DNA of 64,000 bases from Planctomycetaceae bacterium. GTDB taxonomy: Bacteria > Planctomycetota > Planctomycetia > Pirellulales > Pirellulaceae. Shown piece by piece: positions 26,566 to 35,800 of the stretch; position 1 is the first letter of the stretch, and every line of letters begins with the position of its first letter. A model generated the notes under the pieces. That model was not told where the DNA came from. It worked only from the letters and a program-made list of their open reading frames with translations, and made no database searches. Position numbers and translations under genes: made by a program. The stretch is taken from positions 124,001 through 188,000 of the forward strand of contig JACKHM010000003.1 in the NCBI GenBank assembly GCA_020638995.1, written 5' to 3'.

Positions 26566-27414
26566 ATGTTACTCGGCTACAACACGAACGGCTTTGCTCA
26601 TCACGACTTGCTCGAAGCGGTGGAAGTGTTGGCAGAGATCGGCTACGGAAGTGTTGCCATCACACTCGACCACCATTCACTAAATCCCTACGAATCATCG
26701 TTCGAGGAGAACCTGGCGAAGGTCGCGTCATGCTTGCACCGATACAAGATGCGATCGGTCATTGAAACGGGCGCTCGCTACTTGCTCGACCCGCGCACCA
26801 AGCATGAACCAACATTGCTCACTGCCGGTGTGGAGCAACGTGAGCGGCGACAGAACTTCTTGCGACGGGCGATTGACGCCGCTCACGCCCTTCAAAGCGA
26901 TTGCGTGTCGCTTTGGTCCGGGATACTTCGGGATGACATTTCTGATGCAAACGCCATGAAGCGACTTGTGGAAAGCTTGATTCCTGTGATCCAGTATGCA
27001 GAGACTCGAAACGTGACGATCGGCTTTGAGCCGGAACCCGGTATGTTAGTTGATACGATGGAACGGTTCGATCAACTGCGGTCGCTGATTGACTCCGACC
27101 TATTTCGATTGACGCTCGACGTCGGCCACCTCCATTGCCTTGGCGAGACTCCGATCGAAGCCCAGATCACTCACTGGCGCGAGGAGATCGTCAACGTCCA
27201 TATCGAAGACATGCGTGCTGGCGTCCACGACCACTTGATGTTCGGCGAAGGTGAGATCGACTTCATTCCCGTCTTGCGAGCCTTTCGCGATAGCGGCTAT
27301 TCAGGCGGTTTGCACGTCGAGTTAAGTCGCCACAGCCATGACGCTCCAGGGGCCGCCCAACAAGCGTTCGGATTCCTACGGGATCAACTTTCAAAGATCG
27401 AGTCAACAGATTGA
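26566..27414 (+). CDS. Second sugar phosphate isomerase/epimerase-like TIM-barrel protein
   Basis: A 282-residue TIM-barrel protein. ATG 26566 is preferred; upstream in-frame codons would read into the UbiA gene. It shares the plan of the gene at 24669: GYGSVAITLDHHSL, VSLWSGIL, NVTIGFEPEPGMLVDT (Glu), FRLTLDVGHLHCLGE (Asp/His), VNVHIEDMRAGVHDHLMFG (His/Glu/Asp) and GGLHVELSRHSHDAP (Glu). It lies in one run with UbiA and the downstream CinA-like gene (nine bases to its ATG). It resembles the TIM-barrel component (EboE-like) of ebo clusters. Role inferred from context only. Confidence 0.83.
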   Translation: MLLGYNTNGFAHHDLLEAVEVLAEIGYGSVAITLDHHSLNPYESSFEENLAKVASCLHRYKMRSVIETGARYLLDPRTKHEPTLLTAGVEQRERRQNFLRRAIDAAHALQSDCVSLWSGILRDDISDANAMKRLVESLIPVIQYAETRNVTIGFEPEPGMLVDTMERFDQLRSLIDSDLFRLTLDVGHLHCLGETPIEAQITHWREEIVNVHIEDMRAGVHDHLMFGEGEIDFIPVLRAFRDSGYSGGLHVELSRHSHDAPGAAQQAFGFLRDQLSKIESTD

Positions 27415-27422
27415 GAGCATGT

Positions 27423-28673
27423 ATGTACGCAGAAGTTATCGCCATCGGCGACGAATTAACCAGCGGCGTGCGTCTGGATACGAATAGCCAATGGTTGAGC
27501 CAGCGGCTTGGTGAACTCGGTGTTCGCACTCTGTACCACTCAACGGTGGGCGATGATCTCGGCGCAAACGTGCGGGTATTTCATGAGGCCTTCGACCGTT
27601 CTGACATTATCGTTTGCACTGGTGGACTCGGCCCGACGGCCGATGACCTGACGCGTCAAGCCATTGCAGAGACTTTGGGTGTGGAACTCATTCTCGATGA
27701 AGAGTCGCTTATTCACATCCGATCGATGTTTGCGAGCCGTAAGCGTGAAATGCCCGAACGCAATACGATTCAAGCAATGTTGCCAGCCGGCAGCTTTGCC
27801 ATCGCAAATCCACATGGCACGGCCCCGGGAATCCAACTCCGCCACGAACGCGAAGGAAGAAATCCATGTCGGCTATTTGCGTTGCCAGGTGTTCCCGCCG
27901 AAATGCGCGAGATGTGGGCGCAAACCGTCTCTCCTGCAATTCAAGAGCTAACGGGCGGTCGACGAGTGATTCGTCATCACGAAATCAAGTGCTTCGGTGT
28001 CGGCGAGAGCGATCTGGAACAAATGCTGCCCGATATTATCGCTCGCGGGCGACAACCTTCCGTTGGGATCACGGTCCACAAAGCAACGATCACGCTGCGT
28101 ATTACTGCAGAAGCGGAAAGCGAGGCAGCGTGCCTGGAAGCGATGGAGCCTACGATCAGCACAATTCGCGATTGCCTCGGCTCGCTAATCTTCGGCGAAC
28201 AAAGCGACGAGCTGCAACACGCTGTTTCCAAGTTGCTCCGTGAGCGATCACAAACACTCGCCACATTCGAGTGGGGTTCGGGCGGTTTACTCGCAGAGTG
28301 GCTGTCCGATGCGGATGAGCAGAATGTTTTCTACCGGGGAGGCGTTGTCGCGAGAAGCCAATCCGCAGTAGAGGCGGTCTTGCGAGAGATTAATGAAGCG
28401 AACTCTTCCCTCGAGGAATCTTCAATGCTCCGCAAAGTGGCTGCTCACATTCGAGATCAGTTTTCGGCAGATTACGCATTGTGCCTGGGCGCCTTTCCCG
28501 TCGCTGACGGCTCAACCTCCGAGCTCGGTGAACTCTATTTCGCACTCGCGACGAAAGGAAACGTCGTTGTGAAGTCAGCACCCTTCGTGGGACACCCCGA
28601 TATTTTGAAAGAACGCGCGGTTAAACAAGCGTTAAACTTTCTTCGAACCACATTGATTTCTTCATCCGAATAG
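27423..28673 (+). CDS. cinA: CinA family protein with degenerate C-terminal amidase domain
   Basis: A 416-residue protein of usual CinA length. ATG 27423 starts the classical MYAEVIAIGDELTSG; a TTG 12 bases upstream would overlap the previous stop but adds nothing conserved. The N-terminal COG1058/MoCF-like domain is well kept: RLDTNSQWL, VGDD, TGGLGPTADDLT, ALPGVPAEM. The C-terminal domain normally reads AES(C/L)TGG with a catalytic Ser/Thr region (NMN amidase); here it is ATFEWGSGGLLAEWL, and the PGSS-type segment is DADEQN. NMN deamidation may be lost while the ADP-ribose pyrophosphatase-like N-domain remains. Confidence 0.85.
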   Translation: MYAEVIAIGDELTSGVRLDTNSQWLSQRLGELGVRTLYHSTVGDDLGANVRVFHEAFDRSDIIVCTGGLGPTADDLTRQAIAETLGVELILDEESLIHIRSMFASRKREMPERNTIQAMLPAGSFAIANPHGTAPGIQLRHEREGRNPCRLFALPGVPAEMREMWAQTVSPAIQELTGGRRVIRHHEIKCFGVGESDLEQMLPDIIARGRQPSVGITVHKATITLRITAEAESEAACLEAMEPTISTIRDCLGSLIFGEQSDELQHAVSKLLRERSQTLATFEWGSGGLLAEWLSDADEQNVFYRGGVVARSQSAVEAVLREINEANSSLEESSMLRKVAAHIRDQFSADYALCLGAFPVADGSTSELGELYFALATKGNVVVKSAPFVGHPDILKERAVKQALNFLRTTLISSSE

Positions 28674-29095
28674 TCGGCATCTGTCGCGATCGCGACTCGA
28701 TCCGGATTGATGCTGTGTGTTGCGTTGCAGCGCAATGTTCGAGGCAGTGGTCACTTGGAAGGTGATTGCCACAGTCGCCGTCACTTGCGGTGTGAGGAGT
28801 CAGTTGGCAAATAGTCCCCGAACTTCTGTCTCAACGAACCTTAATAACCGGCCAGCCAGCGGCCGCACGAATGGTTGCGCAAAAATCTTCTGGTCCGACT
28901 ATTTTGAACTCGCAGCGTGCAATCTCGCTCTCCCATCCGCAACCTCTGCGTTCGAGTTTCTTAATAACAAGCGTTGCGCGCTGTTTAAGCCCCCACTCGA
29001 GTACTGGAGTGCGTTGACTTGAGACCGACATTTGTCTAACCTGCGCACATCCATTCACACTGATTGATGCGTTCTCCGCACGAAAGGTGAGCACG
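28674..29095. other. Intergenic stretch with palindrome and hairpin
   Basis: These 422 bases carry no convincing gene. A perfect 14-bp palindrome GTCGCGATCGCGAC lies at 28683-28696, ten bases after the cinA stop, and a TTGCG-6-CGCAA hairpin at 28720-28735. Neither has a T-run. The right part should hold the promoter of the DUF1501 gene, but no clear -35/-10 pair stands out. Confidence 0.5.
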
Positions 29096-30421
29096 ATGCT
29101 GGAAGTCAAAGGTCGCCAGTTCTCTTGTTGTGACGGCATTACTCGACGTAGCGCGCTGCGTGTCGGGGTTCTCGGACTTGGAGGTTTGACACTTCCTCAG
29201 TTGCTCGCTCAACGCTCGGCTCAGGCTGCGGCAGGTCGACCGACGCGAAACACCTCGGTAATCTTCGTCGAATTGGCGGGGGGCCCCTCGCATTTTGAAA
29301 CATACGATCCAAAACCGAACTCGCCGTCGGAGTATCGTGGCCCGTTGCAACCTATCGCAACGGGACTCGCTGGCGTTCGATTCAGCGAATTCATGGCCGC
29401 GCAAGCCAGAATCGCCGACAAGCTGGCGATCATTCGCTCGATCCATCACGACTCGTCAAGCCACAGCACATCTGCTCACTTGACACAAACCGGCTACTAT
29501 CTTCGCGATCGTCAAAATCGCGAAAACGAAATGCCCTGCGTCGGCTCTGTCGCATCGCGTCTGCTCGGCTCGCACGCCGAGGGTATTCCAGCATACGTAG
29601 CCATTCAACGCTCCATGCGATACGGGCGAGCTGCCTACTTCGGAAAGGCGTTCAATCCGTTCGATGTCACGGACGATCCGAACCGAAGTAGTTTTCAAGT
29701 AAATAATCTCGGCTTGGTTCGCGGACTCGACGCCGATCGTGTGACTGATCGCCGATACCTACTCGATCAGTTTGATGAAGCCAAGACTGTTGTTGACACG
29801 AGTGGCGTCTCGGAGGCCGTGGATCGCTTTACGATCGAAGCGTTCGACATGGTCACGAGTGGAAAGGCGCAGCGAGCCTTCGACATCAATGAGGAGCCGA
29901 CCGCGATTCGTGACCGTTATGGACGCAATCGAACCGGTCAGGAGTTTTTACTTGCGAGACGATTAATCGAAGCTGGTGTGACGTTCGTGTCGACGCGCGT
30001 GAGCAGTTGGGACGACCACAATGGAATCGCGAAGCGGATGCGAGACAAGGGGCCCTCCTACGATCAAGCATTGGCCGCCCTGGTTAGCGATCTGCATGAG
30101 CGCGGGCTAGATCAAGACGTGTTGATCGTCGCTATGGGTGAGTTTGGGCGAACACCGAAAGTTAACCGAAACGCCGGTCGCGATCATTGGGGAGCCGTCA
30201 TGAGTGTCTTGCTGGCGGGTGGAGGTTTACGCGTTGGACAGATTGTAGGCAGCTCGACGCCGAAGGGTGAAACGCCAGAAGACAATCCTTATCGACCAGA
30301 GAATGTCCTCGCGATGGTCTATCGGCATCTTGGCATTGTTCCCGAGCAGACTTTCCCCGACTTGAGCGGTCGCCCACGTTACTTGCTCGAAGAACGTGGA
30401 CTCATTTCCGAGTTGATTTGA
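29096..30421 (+). CDS. DUF1501 exported protein (Tat-type signal)
   Basis: A 441-residue DUF1501 protein, alkaline-phosphatase/sulfatase-like superfamily. ATG 29096 follows GAAAGG at suitable distance. A twin-arginine-like leader (ITRRSALRVGVLGLGG) fits export in folded form. Motifs: VELAGGPSHFETYDPKP, IIRSIHHDSSSHS, HLTQTGYYL, VSSWDDH, VIVAMGEFGRTPKV, AGRDHWGAVM, and IVGSSTPKGETP near the end. DUF1501 genes usually pair with a DUF1549/DUF1553 gene; here none is adjacent, although a DUF1549 gene without DUF1501 partner lies at 39759-42263 on the other strand. Catalytic role is not established. Confidence 0.93.
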   Translation: MLEVKGRQFSCCDGITRRSALRVGVLGLGGLTLPQLLAQRSAQAAAGRPTRNTSVIFVELAGGPSHFETYDPKPNSPSEYRGPLQPIATGLAGVRFSEFMAAQARIADKLAIIRSIHHDSSSHSTSAHLTQTGYYLRDRQNRENEMPCVGSVASRLLGSHAEGIPAYVAIQRSMRYGRAAYFGKAFNPFDVTDDPNRSSFQVNNLGLVRGLDADRVTDRRYLLDQFDEAKTVVDTSGVSEAVDRFTIEAFDMVTSGKAQRAFDINEEPTAIRDRYGRNRTGQEFLLARRLIEAGVTFVSTRVSSWDDHNGIAKRMRDKGPSYDQALAALVSDLHERGLDQDVLIVAMGEFGRTPKVNRNAGRDHWGAVMSVLLAGGGLRVGQIVGSSTPKGETPEDNPYRPENVLAMVYRHLGIVPEQTFPDLSGRPRYLLEERGLISELI

Positions 30422-30424
30422 CCG

Positions 30425-31483
30425 CTACCATGCAAATTCAAAACCAACGTGCCCACCGTGATAGATGAGTGTCGTGAGATCGACATTTCCTGTACCGGCA
30501 ACCGCATTGAAATCATCCAGTTGATCCGATGCGAGCCCCACGCGGTCAAGCCATAGTCCGGTATATCCGATGTTCATGCTGAAGTACGGGCAGAATTGAA
30601 GCACTGCAGTTACTCCCAGTTCCCCGCCGTAGGCTATCGAACTAAAGGTGCGATCGAACGTGGGAATTGTAGCTCCTCCGGTTCGCAGCTCACTATCCAG
30701 TTGCATGCTGTTGTGAAACGCGCAGCCTTTGACGGTAGCCTCGACTCGGTAACCACACCCCCAGCCCTCATATCGTTCCCACAACACGCGGCGCAGGCCC
30801 AATTGGGCGCCGAACAGATTGTTATCGAAGTCGACGAATGCTCCTTCGGTGAGGTCGTTTGTAACCGTTGTTTGCAGTTCTTCGGCATGGCGTACGAAGC
30901 GAACTCCAACGACCGGCTCGAAGCCCCAGAACGGATTCATCCAAACATTCGCCTCCAGATTGTTTAAGTCCGACGCGTAGTTTGTGGTGAGATCTGTGTT
31001 CGATCCCAGAAAGCTTCCAAAATGTGAGACGGCGGCATCGTTGGTCGTGATCGCGTCTCCATCGATATAGGTCCGTCGCTCGTTTGCTTGCTGGTCATAG
31101 ATGCCAAAGTATCGCAACTCCCACACACGACCGTTGGTTCGCTTGGTCTGCAAACCCAGTTCCACACCTCCTGCAATATCGAATTCAAGCTGAGAGGTTT
31201 GAAGCAATGGCGTTGCGGGTGCGTCCGCGGGAGTGAGAATCAAATCGTTGGGATCGACTTTGCCGCGACTCAACCAAATGAAATTCGTCTTCGCTGAAAA
31301 ACACGTCTGCGGCACACATTGACACACCAGGCCGCAATCTCCTTCGCAGTAGTCGTTGCTAGTGTAATCGCTTTCGATCCCTCCACCCAGTTCGTTCGAC
31401 CTGAGTTCATTCAGACAAAGTGGAGACACCGGCAGCAACACCCACAGGATGCAACGAACGGTTACTACAATTTTCCAACGCAT
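30425..31483 (-). CDS. BBP7-type outer-membrane beta-barrel protein (DUF1551)
   Basis: A 352-residue exported protein from ATG 31483, after a GGGGAG stretch. A signal peptide is followed by a short Cys-rich segment (CEGDCGLVCQCVPQTC) and alternating polar/hydrophobic strands ending in an aromatic residue (EFAW), as in outer-membrane barrels. The segment YTGLWLDRVGLASDQLDDF is the recurring near-terminal motif of BBP7 proteins, which are expanded in planctomycetes. A tandem paralogue precedes it on the same strand 44 bases away. Likely a surface or outer-membrane structural protein; transport role unknown. Confidence 0.78.
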   Translation of the reverse strand: MRWKIVVTVRCILWVLLPVSPLCLNELRSNELGGGIESDYTSNDYCEGDCGLVCQCVPQTCFSAKTNFIWLSRGKVDPNDLILTPADAPATPLLQTSQLEFDIAGGVELGLQTKRTNGRVWELRYFGIYDQQANERRTYIDGDAITTNDAAVSHFGSFLGSNTDLTTNYASDLNNLEANVWMNPFWGFEPVVGVRFVRHAEELQTTVTNDLTEGAFVDFDNNLFGAQLGLRRVLWERYEGWGCGYRVEATVKGCAFHNSMQLDSELRTGGATIPTFDRTFSSIAYGGELGVTAVLQFCPYFSMNIGYTGLWLDRVGLASDQLDDFNAVAGTGNVDLTTLIYHGGHVGFEFAW

Positions 31484-31527
31484 ACACTCTACTCCCCGAT
31501 GCGCAAGCGCATCTCCGCCACACCCGT

Positions 31528-32553
31528 CTACCAAGTGCCCTCAATGCCGATGTAGCTACCGTGATAGACAATCGTCCCGTAGTCGAATGTCCCAATTCCC
31601 GACTGGAGATTGAAGTCATTGTGTTGATCTGGTGCCAGCGCGGCACCATCCAAAGCCATCACGGTATAGCCCACTCGAATCGCCCATCGTGGGTCGACCT
31701 GAAATGAGAACTCAAGGTTGGCTTCTCCAAAAAATGACACATGTTGTGCACCAAATGTGGTGGTTGGATCAAACATCGCAGTGGTAATGTCTTCACCGCC
31801 TGTTGTAAGGGTCACGTTGTTGTAGAAGGCCCCTAGTTTGCCGACCGATTGAAGTCGCACGGATCCGGCGTCAAGGAGCAACGCTTCGCCTCCCACCTGG
31901 AAACCAAACATCTGATTGCTTGTCGAACTCGTTGCAATCTCAGATGAGTCGGTGCCAGACAATCGATCGAATTCGTCGCAAAGTCCGATGTATCGCAGAC
32001 CCGACAGCGGTGCAAACCGTTCCCATTGCCGCACACGAGTGTTGAGTTCTACGCTGTTAAGAGTCGACACATACGACGTTTCAAAACTCGTCGCGCTGGC
32101 GGGCGTCAGCGACGGGAATTCGAAGAAGTCATAGCTGGCCGTGGTTGCATCGTGAACACGGGAGTTCTCGAACCTCGCCCCCAGGTAATTGACGACGAGG
32201 TCGCATCCATTACAACCGGGAAGCACAAAGTTCACGCGAAAGGCAGCGTGTACCGGGTATCCCAAGTCTGTTGTGTTTAAGAGTTCGTTGCCGGTGCCGG
32301 TATTCGTCACAATCGTTCGTGAGTCGGCATTCGATCGATCGAGCAACAGCACATCGAAGCTCGTCTGGCCCAGCCAGCACGGCGGCACGTCGCGGTAGCA
32401 ACCGACGATGGGGCCCGGATCAAAGCACGGCTCGATATAGGGCAACGGCGCATGGTGTGGAAACCACCCGGAGTTGATCTGAGCTTGCGCAGACGTGTGG
32501 CACCAAGCCAGTAGCAAACTGAAAACGATCGGCACCCGAATGCAGAAACGCAC
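31528..32553 (-). CDS. BBP7-type outer-membrane beta-barrel protein, tandem paralogue
   Basis: A 341-residue protein. GTG 32553 is chosen: GGAGGGAG lies about five bases upstream and a signal peptide (ending SAQAQ) follows at once, whereas further upstream codons give a charged non-signal stretch. The mature N-terminus has paired cysteines (EPCFDPGPIVGC, VPPCWLG) and then beta-strands ending in EGTW. The near-terminal segment YTVMALDGAALAPDQHNDF parallels the downstream paralogue. Both end in similar YHG(G/S)..G.E strands, so they come from a tandem duplication. An operon of two outer-membrane proteins is likely. Confidence 0.76.
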   Translation of the reverse strand: MRFCIRVPIVFSLLLAWCHTSAQAQINSGWFPHHAPLPYIEPCFDPGPIVGCYRDVPPCWLGQTSFDVLLLDRSNADSRTIVTNTGTGNELLNTTDLGYPVHAAFRVNFVLPGCNGCDLVVNYLGARFENSRVHDATTASYDFFEFPSLTPASATSFETSYVSTLNSVELNTRVRQWERFAPLSGLRYIGLCDEFDRLSGTDSSEIATSSTSNQMFGFQVGGEALLLDAGSVRLQSVGKLGAFYNNVTLTTGGEDITTAMFDPTTTFGAQHVSFFGEANLEFSFQVDPRWAIRVGYTVMALDGAALAPDQHNDFNLQSGIGTFDYGTIVYHGSYIGIEGTW

Positions 32554-32875
32554 CGCACTCCCTCCGTGTACCGAACCAGAACATCCCCAATAAGGTAAGC
32601 TGGTTCGTCTGCGTCGAAATCCATGACCGCGCGGCAAACTGCCACGACCGTTAGAGTAGATCGACTCGCCGTTAACCAAACACGAAGAAGAGCTACCCGC
32701 CCAGAGCAATCGTCACGACAGGGGTTGGCCCGAAGAATCGAGACCAACCGAATCGGCACTACCATCGACCCGCACGCTCGGCATCGGAATGCGCAAGGCC
32801 GTTATAACCAGCCCTTGGAAACCAAATCGCCGTTAGGATTATCGTACGTGTTTGCGATGCGCCGATTCGAGGGAA
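32554..32875. other. Intergenic stretch, no feature seen
   Basis: These 322 bases lie between the WD40/cytochrome gene's stop and the start of the BBP7 gene. Apart from the BBP7 ribosome-binding site near 32560, I see no gene, strong hairpin or repeat. Confidence 0.4.
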
Positions 32876-35800
32876 TTATTCGGCTCCCGTAGACTCGCTG
32901 GCAGGCGGATCAAAGTTTGCGAGAACTTGGCCATTCTCTTCCCAAATCCGAACAACACTGTCCTGCCCGCCCGAAACGATCACTTTCCCGTTCGCACTCG
33001 CTCCGACCGAATACATAAAGTCTGCGGCTCCGCCGAAGCTGCGAACATTTCCACCATTGTCGGCATTCTTCATCTGTACGGTCTTGTCGCCGCACGACGC
33101 AACCAAATTGCTACCGTCGGCGACGAATCGCACAGCGGTCACTTCTTTGTTGAAGCCTGTGATCGTTCGCTTCTGATCGCCAGTCCGTACGTCCCATATC
33201 TTGATAACATTATCCGCTCCGCTTGTCGCCAGTAGGCGACCGTCGGCGCGCCAGCTGACCCCTAGTACGTGATGCGTGTGGCCCTCAAAGGAGCGGACGA
33301 AGTCACCGGTCGCAACATCAAAAATCTTAGCGAATCGATCCGACGCAGAACTTGCGATTTGCTTTCCGTCTGGAGAGAACTCAAGGCCGTAGATGACATC
33401 GCTGTGCGCTTCTTTGATTTCGCGAACAAGACTGCCATCCGCGACGCTCCAGAGTTTGAGCTCTCCGCTTCGAGAAGGTTCACCGCCACCCGTCGCAAGT
33501 AGTTTGCCGTCAGGACTGAAGTCCAGAGAAGTCACACGGTCTACAAATTGTTCCGTCGAGTCAACCGAACCAATCGTCCGAACTAACTTCCATTCGGGTT
33601 TGCTGTCCCACACAATCGTCGAGTTGTCTGCGGCAACCGAAACAATGTTTGAATCTGCCGAGAAAGCGATCGCGTGAACGGCACCCTTGTGACCTTCAAA
33701 AGTCTCAATCGCAGCACCGCTTTCACTGTCCCAAGTGTGAACCTTCTGATCATCTCCGCCGGTTGCAAGCGTCAAACCATCCGGCGAGAAGGCTATCGCA
33801 TGGTTGGGCTTTTCCGTCTCTTTGGCGGCATTTTGTGTCTCGACAAGCTGAGCTTCCATCTGCTTGGCGAGCTCTTCCGCGGCTTTCACTGTCGCTTCCA
33901 CCGGCGGAATGCTTTCGATGGCCTTCTTCACGGAATCTTTGGCACGAGCGACCGTACGAACCGCTGATTGAAGGGCGCGTTCGGCGGCAGTCTGCTCATC
34001 GAGGGCTTTCTGAGCCGGAGCAGCAAGCTTTGTCACATTCGCTTCGGCAGCCTTGATGTCGTTAGCTCCCTTTGCAATTGCAACCTCTGCCGTCTTCTTA
34101 GCCTCCTCAAACGACTTCTTCTTCGCTTCGCTATCGGTGACTGCCTTCTGAGCCGCGACTTTAGCAGTTTCCGCCGCCTTCTTTTGTGCCTCTACAGCGT
34201 CCTTGACTGCTTTATCGACCGACGCGGCGAGGGCGGCCAAGGCCGGATTGTCTGGCTGAGCCTTCGCCGACTCTTGCACTTTGCTCAGACCATCCGCCAG
34301 AGTATCGATAACCGTTTTCGATGCCGCGACGGTTTGAGCAATGCTCGCATCGGCGGCAACGACATCGGCCTGTGATTTCTTGATTGCTTCGTCCGCGGCA
34401 ATCATTCCCTCCTCAGCAGCTTTTTTGTCCGCGTCGTACTTCATCTGCGACGCTTGCAAGTCCGCAAGGGCTTTATCCGCAGCCGCTTTGTCTTCGAGCG
34501 GCTTCTTCGCAGCTTCGATTTTCTTCTTGTGTTCTTCGTCCGCCTTTTTTTGCGCCTCCTCAGCTGCGGTCGCGTTCTTTTCTTCGGCCTCTTTTCGGTC
34601 GGTTGCTGCCTTGAGATCGGCCTTTGTGGCGTCGATATCGCGTTTGGCGAGCGCGACCAATCGCGTCACGTCCTCGACACGGATCTGAGCGCGGAAGTCA
34701 CCTTTCAGCTCGGCAAGTTGTTTACCTGCTGCGTCCCATAGCTTCGTTGTGTTGTTGGAACTCGCGGAAGCGAACCGCTGACCATCGGGTCGTACAGCAA
34801 TTGCAGTAATCGGGCCACCATGATTCACTTGGCGAACCATGTTACCGCCGTTGACATCCCAGACACGCAACGTCCCGTCTTGGCTTCCTGACGCGATCTG
34901 AGTGGGAGTTGGAGCAATTGTCGCAAGGGAAGTGACGGGACCACCATGCCCCTTAAGTTCTTTGAGCGGAATGACAGGAGCGGCAGCTTTATCAGCAGCG
35001 GCTTTGGCCAGGGCGGCCTTCTCTGCCGCATCCTTTTCTGCGGCGACTTTCTCTTCGATGGCCTTCGCCGCTGCCGCTTTGTCTTCCTCGGTCTCGGATT
35101 TTGCTTTCTCGGCTGCCGCGGCAGCAGTAGCGGTCTTCTCGGCAACGACTTTGTCCGCCACTGCTTGATCGGCTGCGGCCTTTTCAGCAGCGGCTTTCAA
35201 AGCGGCTGCGGCTTGCGGATCAGGCAACGCCCACATCCGAATGATGTTGTCCGCGCCAGCCGTTGCAATTTGTGCATTGTCAGCTGCAAAAACAACAGCA
35301 TTGACCGCGGCTGGAGTTTCAACGCTGCCGAGCGTTTGACCATCCGCAGCTTGCCAAAGACGAAGGGATTTGTCTAATCCACCGGAAACGAGTTTGGTGC
35401 TATCCGTCGAAAATGCCACGCTGGTCGCACCGCCCGGGTGCCCTTCGAGCGTTTGAACCAATTTACCCGAGGCGATATCGAAGAGCTTTACCTTACCGCT
35501 CTGCTCCGCCGTAGCGAGCCATTTGCCGTTTGGACTAACTGCACACGCATTCGCTGAGCTCTCGATGCCGGCGATGTCGAGTTTGTGAGCGTTGCGAGCT
35601 CGCTTCCAAAACTTCACATTGCGATAGCCGCCCGATACGAGCAATTCGCTGTCTGGGCTGAAACGCAGCGACTGAACCAGGTCGAGGTGAGCGATTCCGT
35701 AGTTCCCTGTTGCGGCATCAACCAACGATGGGTCGGTTAGTCGTCCTACCTCGCGTTTGCTGCCGACGTGATAGAGAAAGATCTGATTGGCTCGTCCGGC

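Noticed and set aside
28717..29022. 101-codon open frame between cinA and the DUF1501 gene
   Set aside because: No ribosome-binding site, signal peptide or family pattern; treated as intergenic.
34341..35377. Long plus-strand open frames opposite the WD40/cytochrome gene
   Set aside because: They are antisense to an Ala/Lys/Glu-rich coiled coil; GC-rich codon bias removes stops and gives Ser/Ala/Phe-rich translations with no domain.
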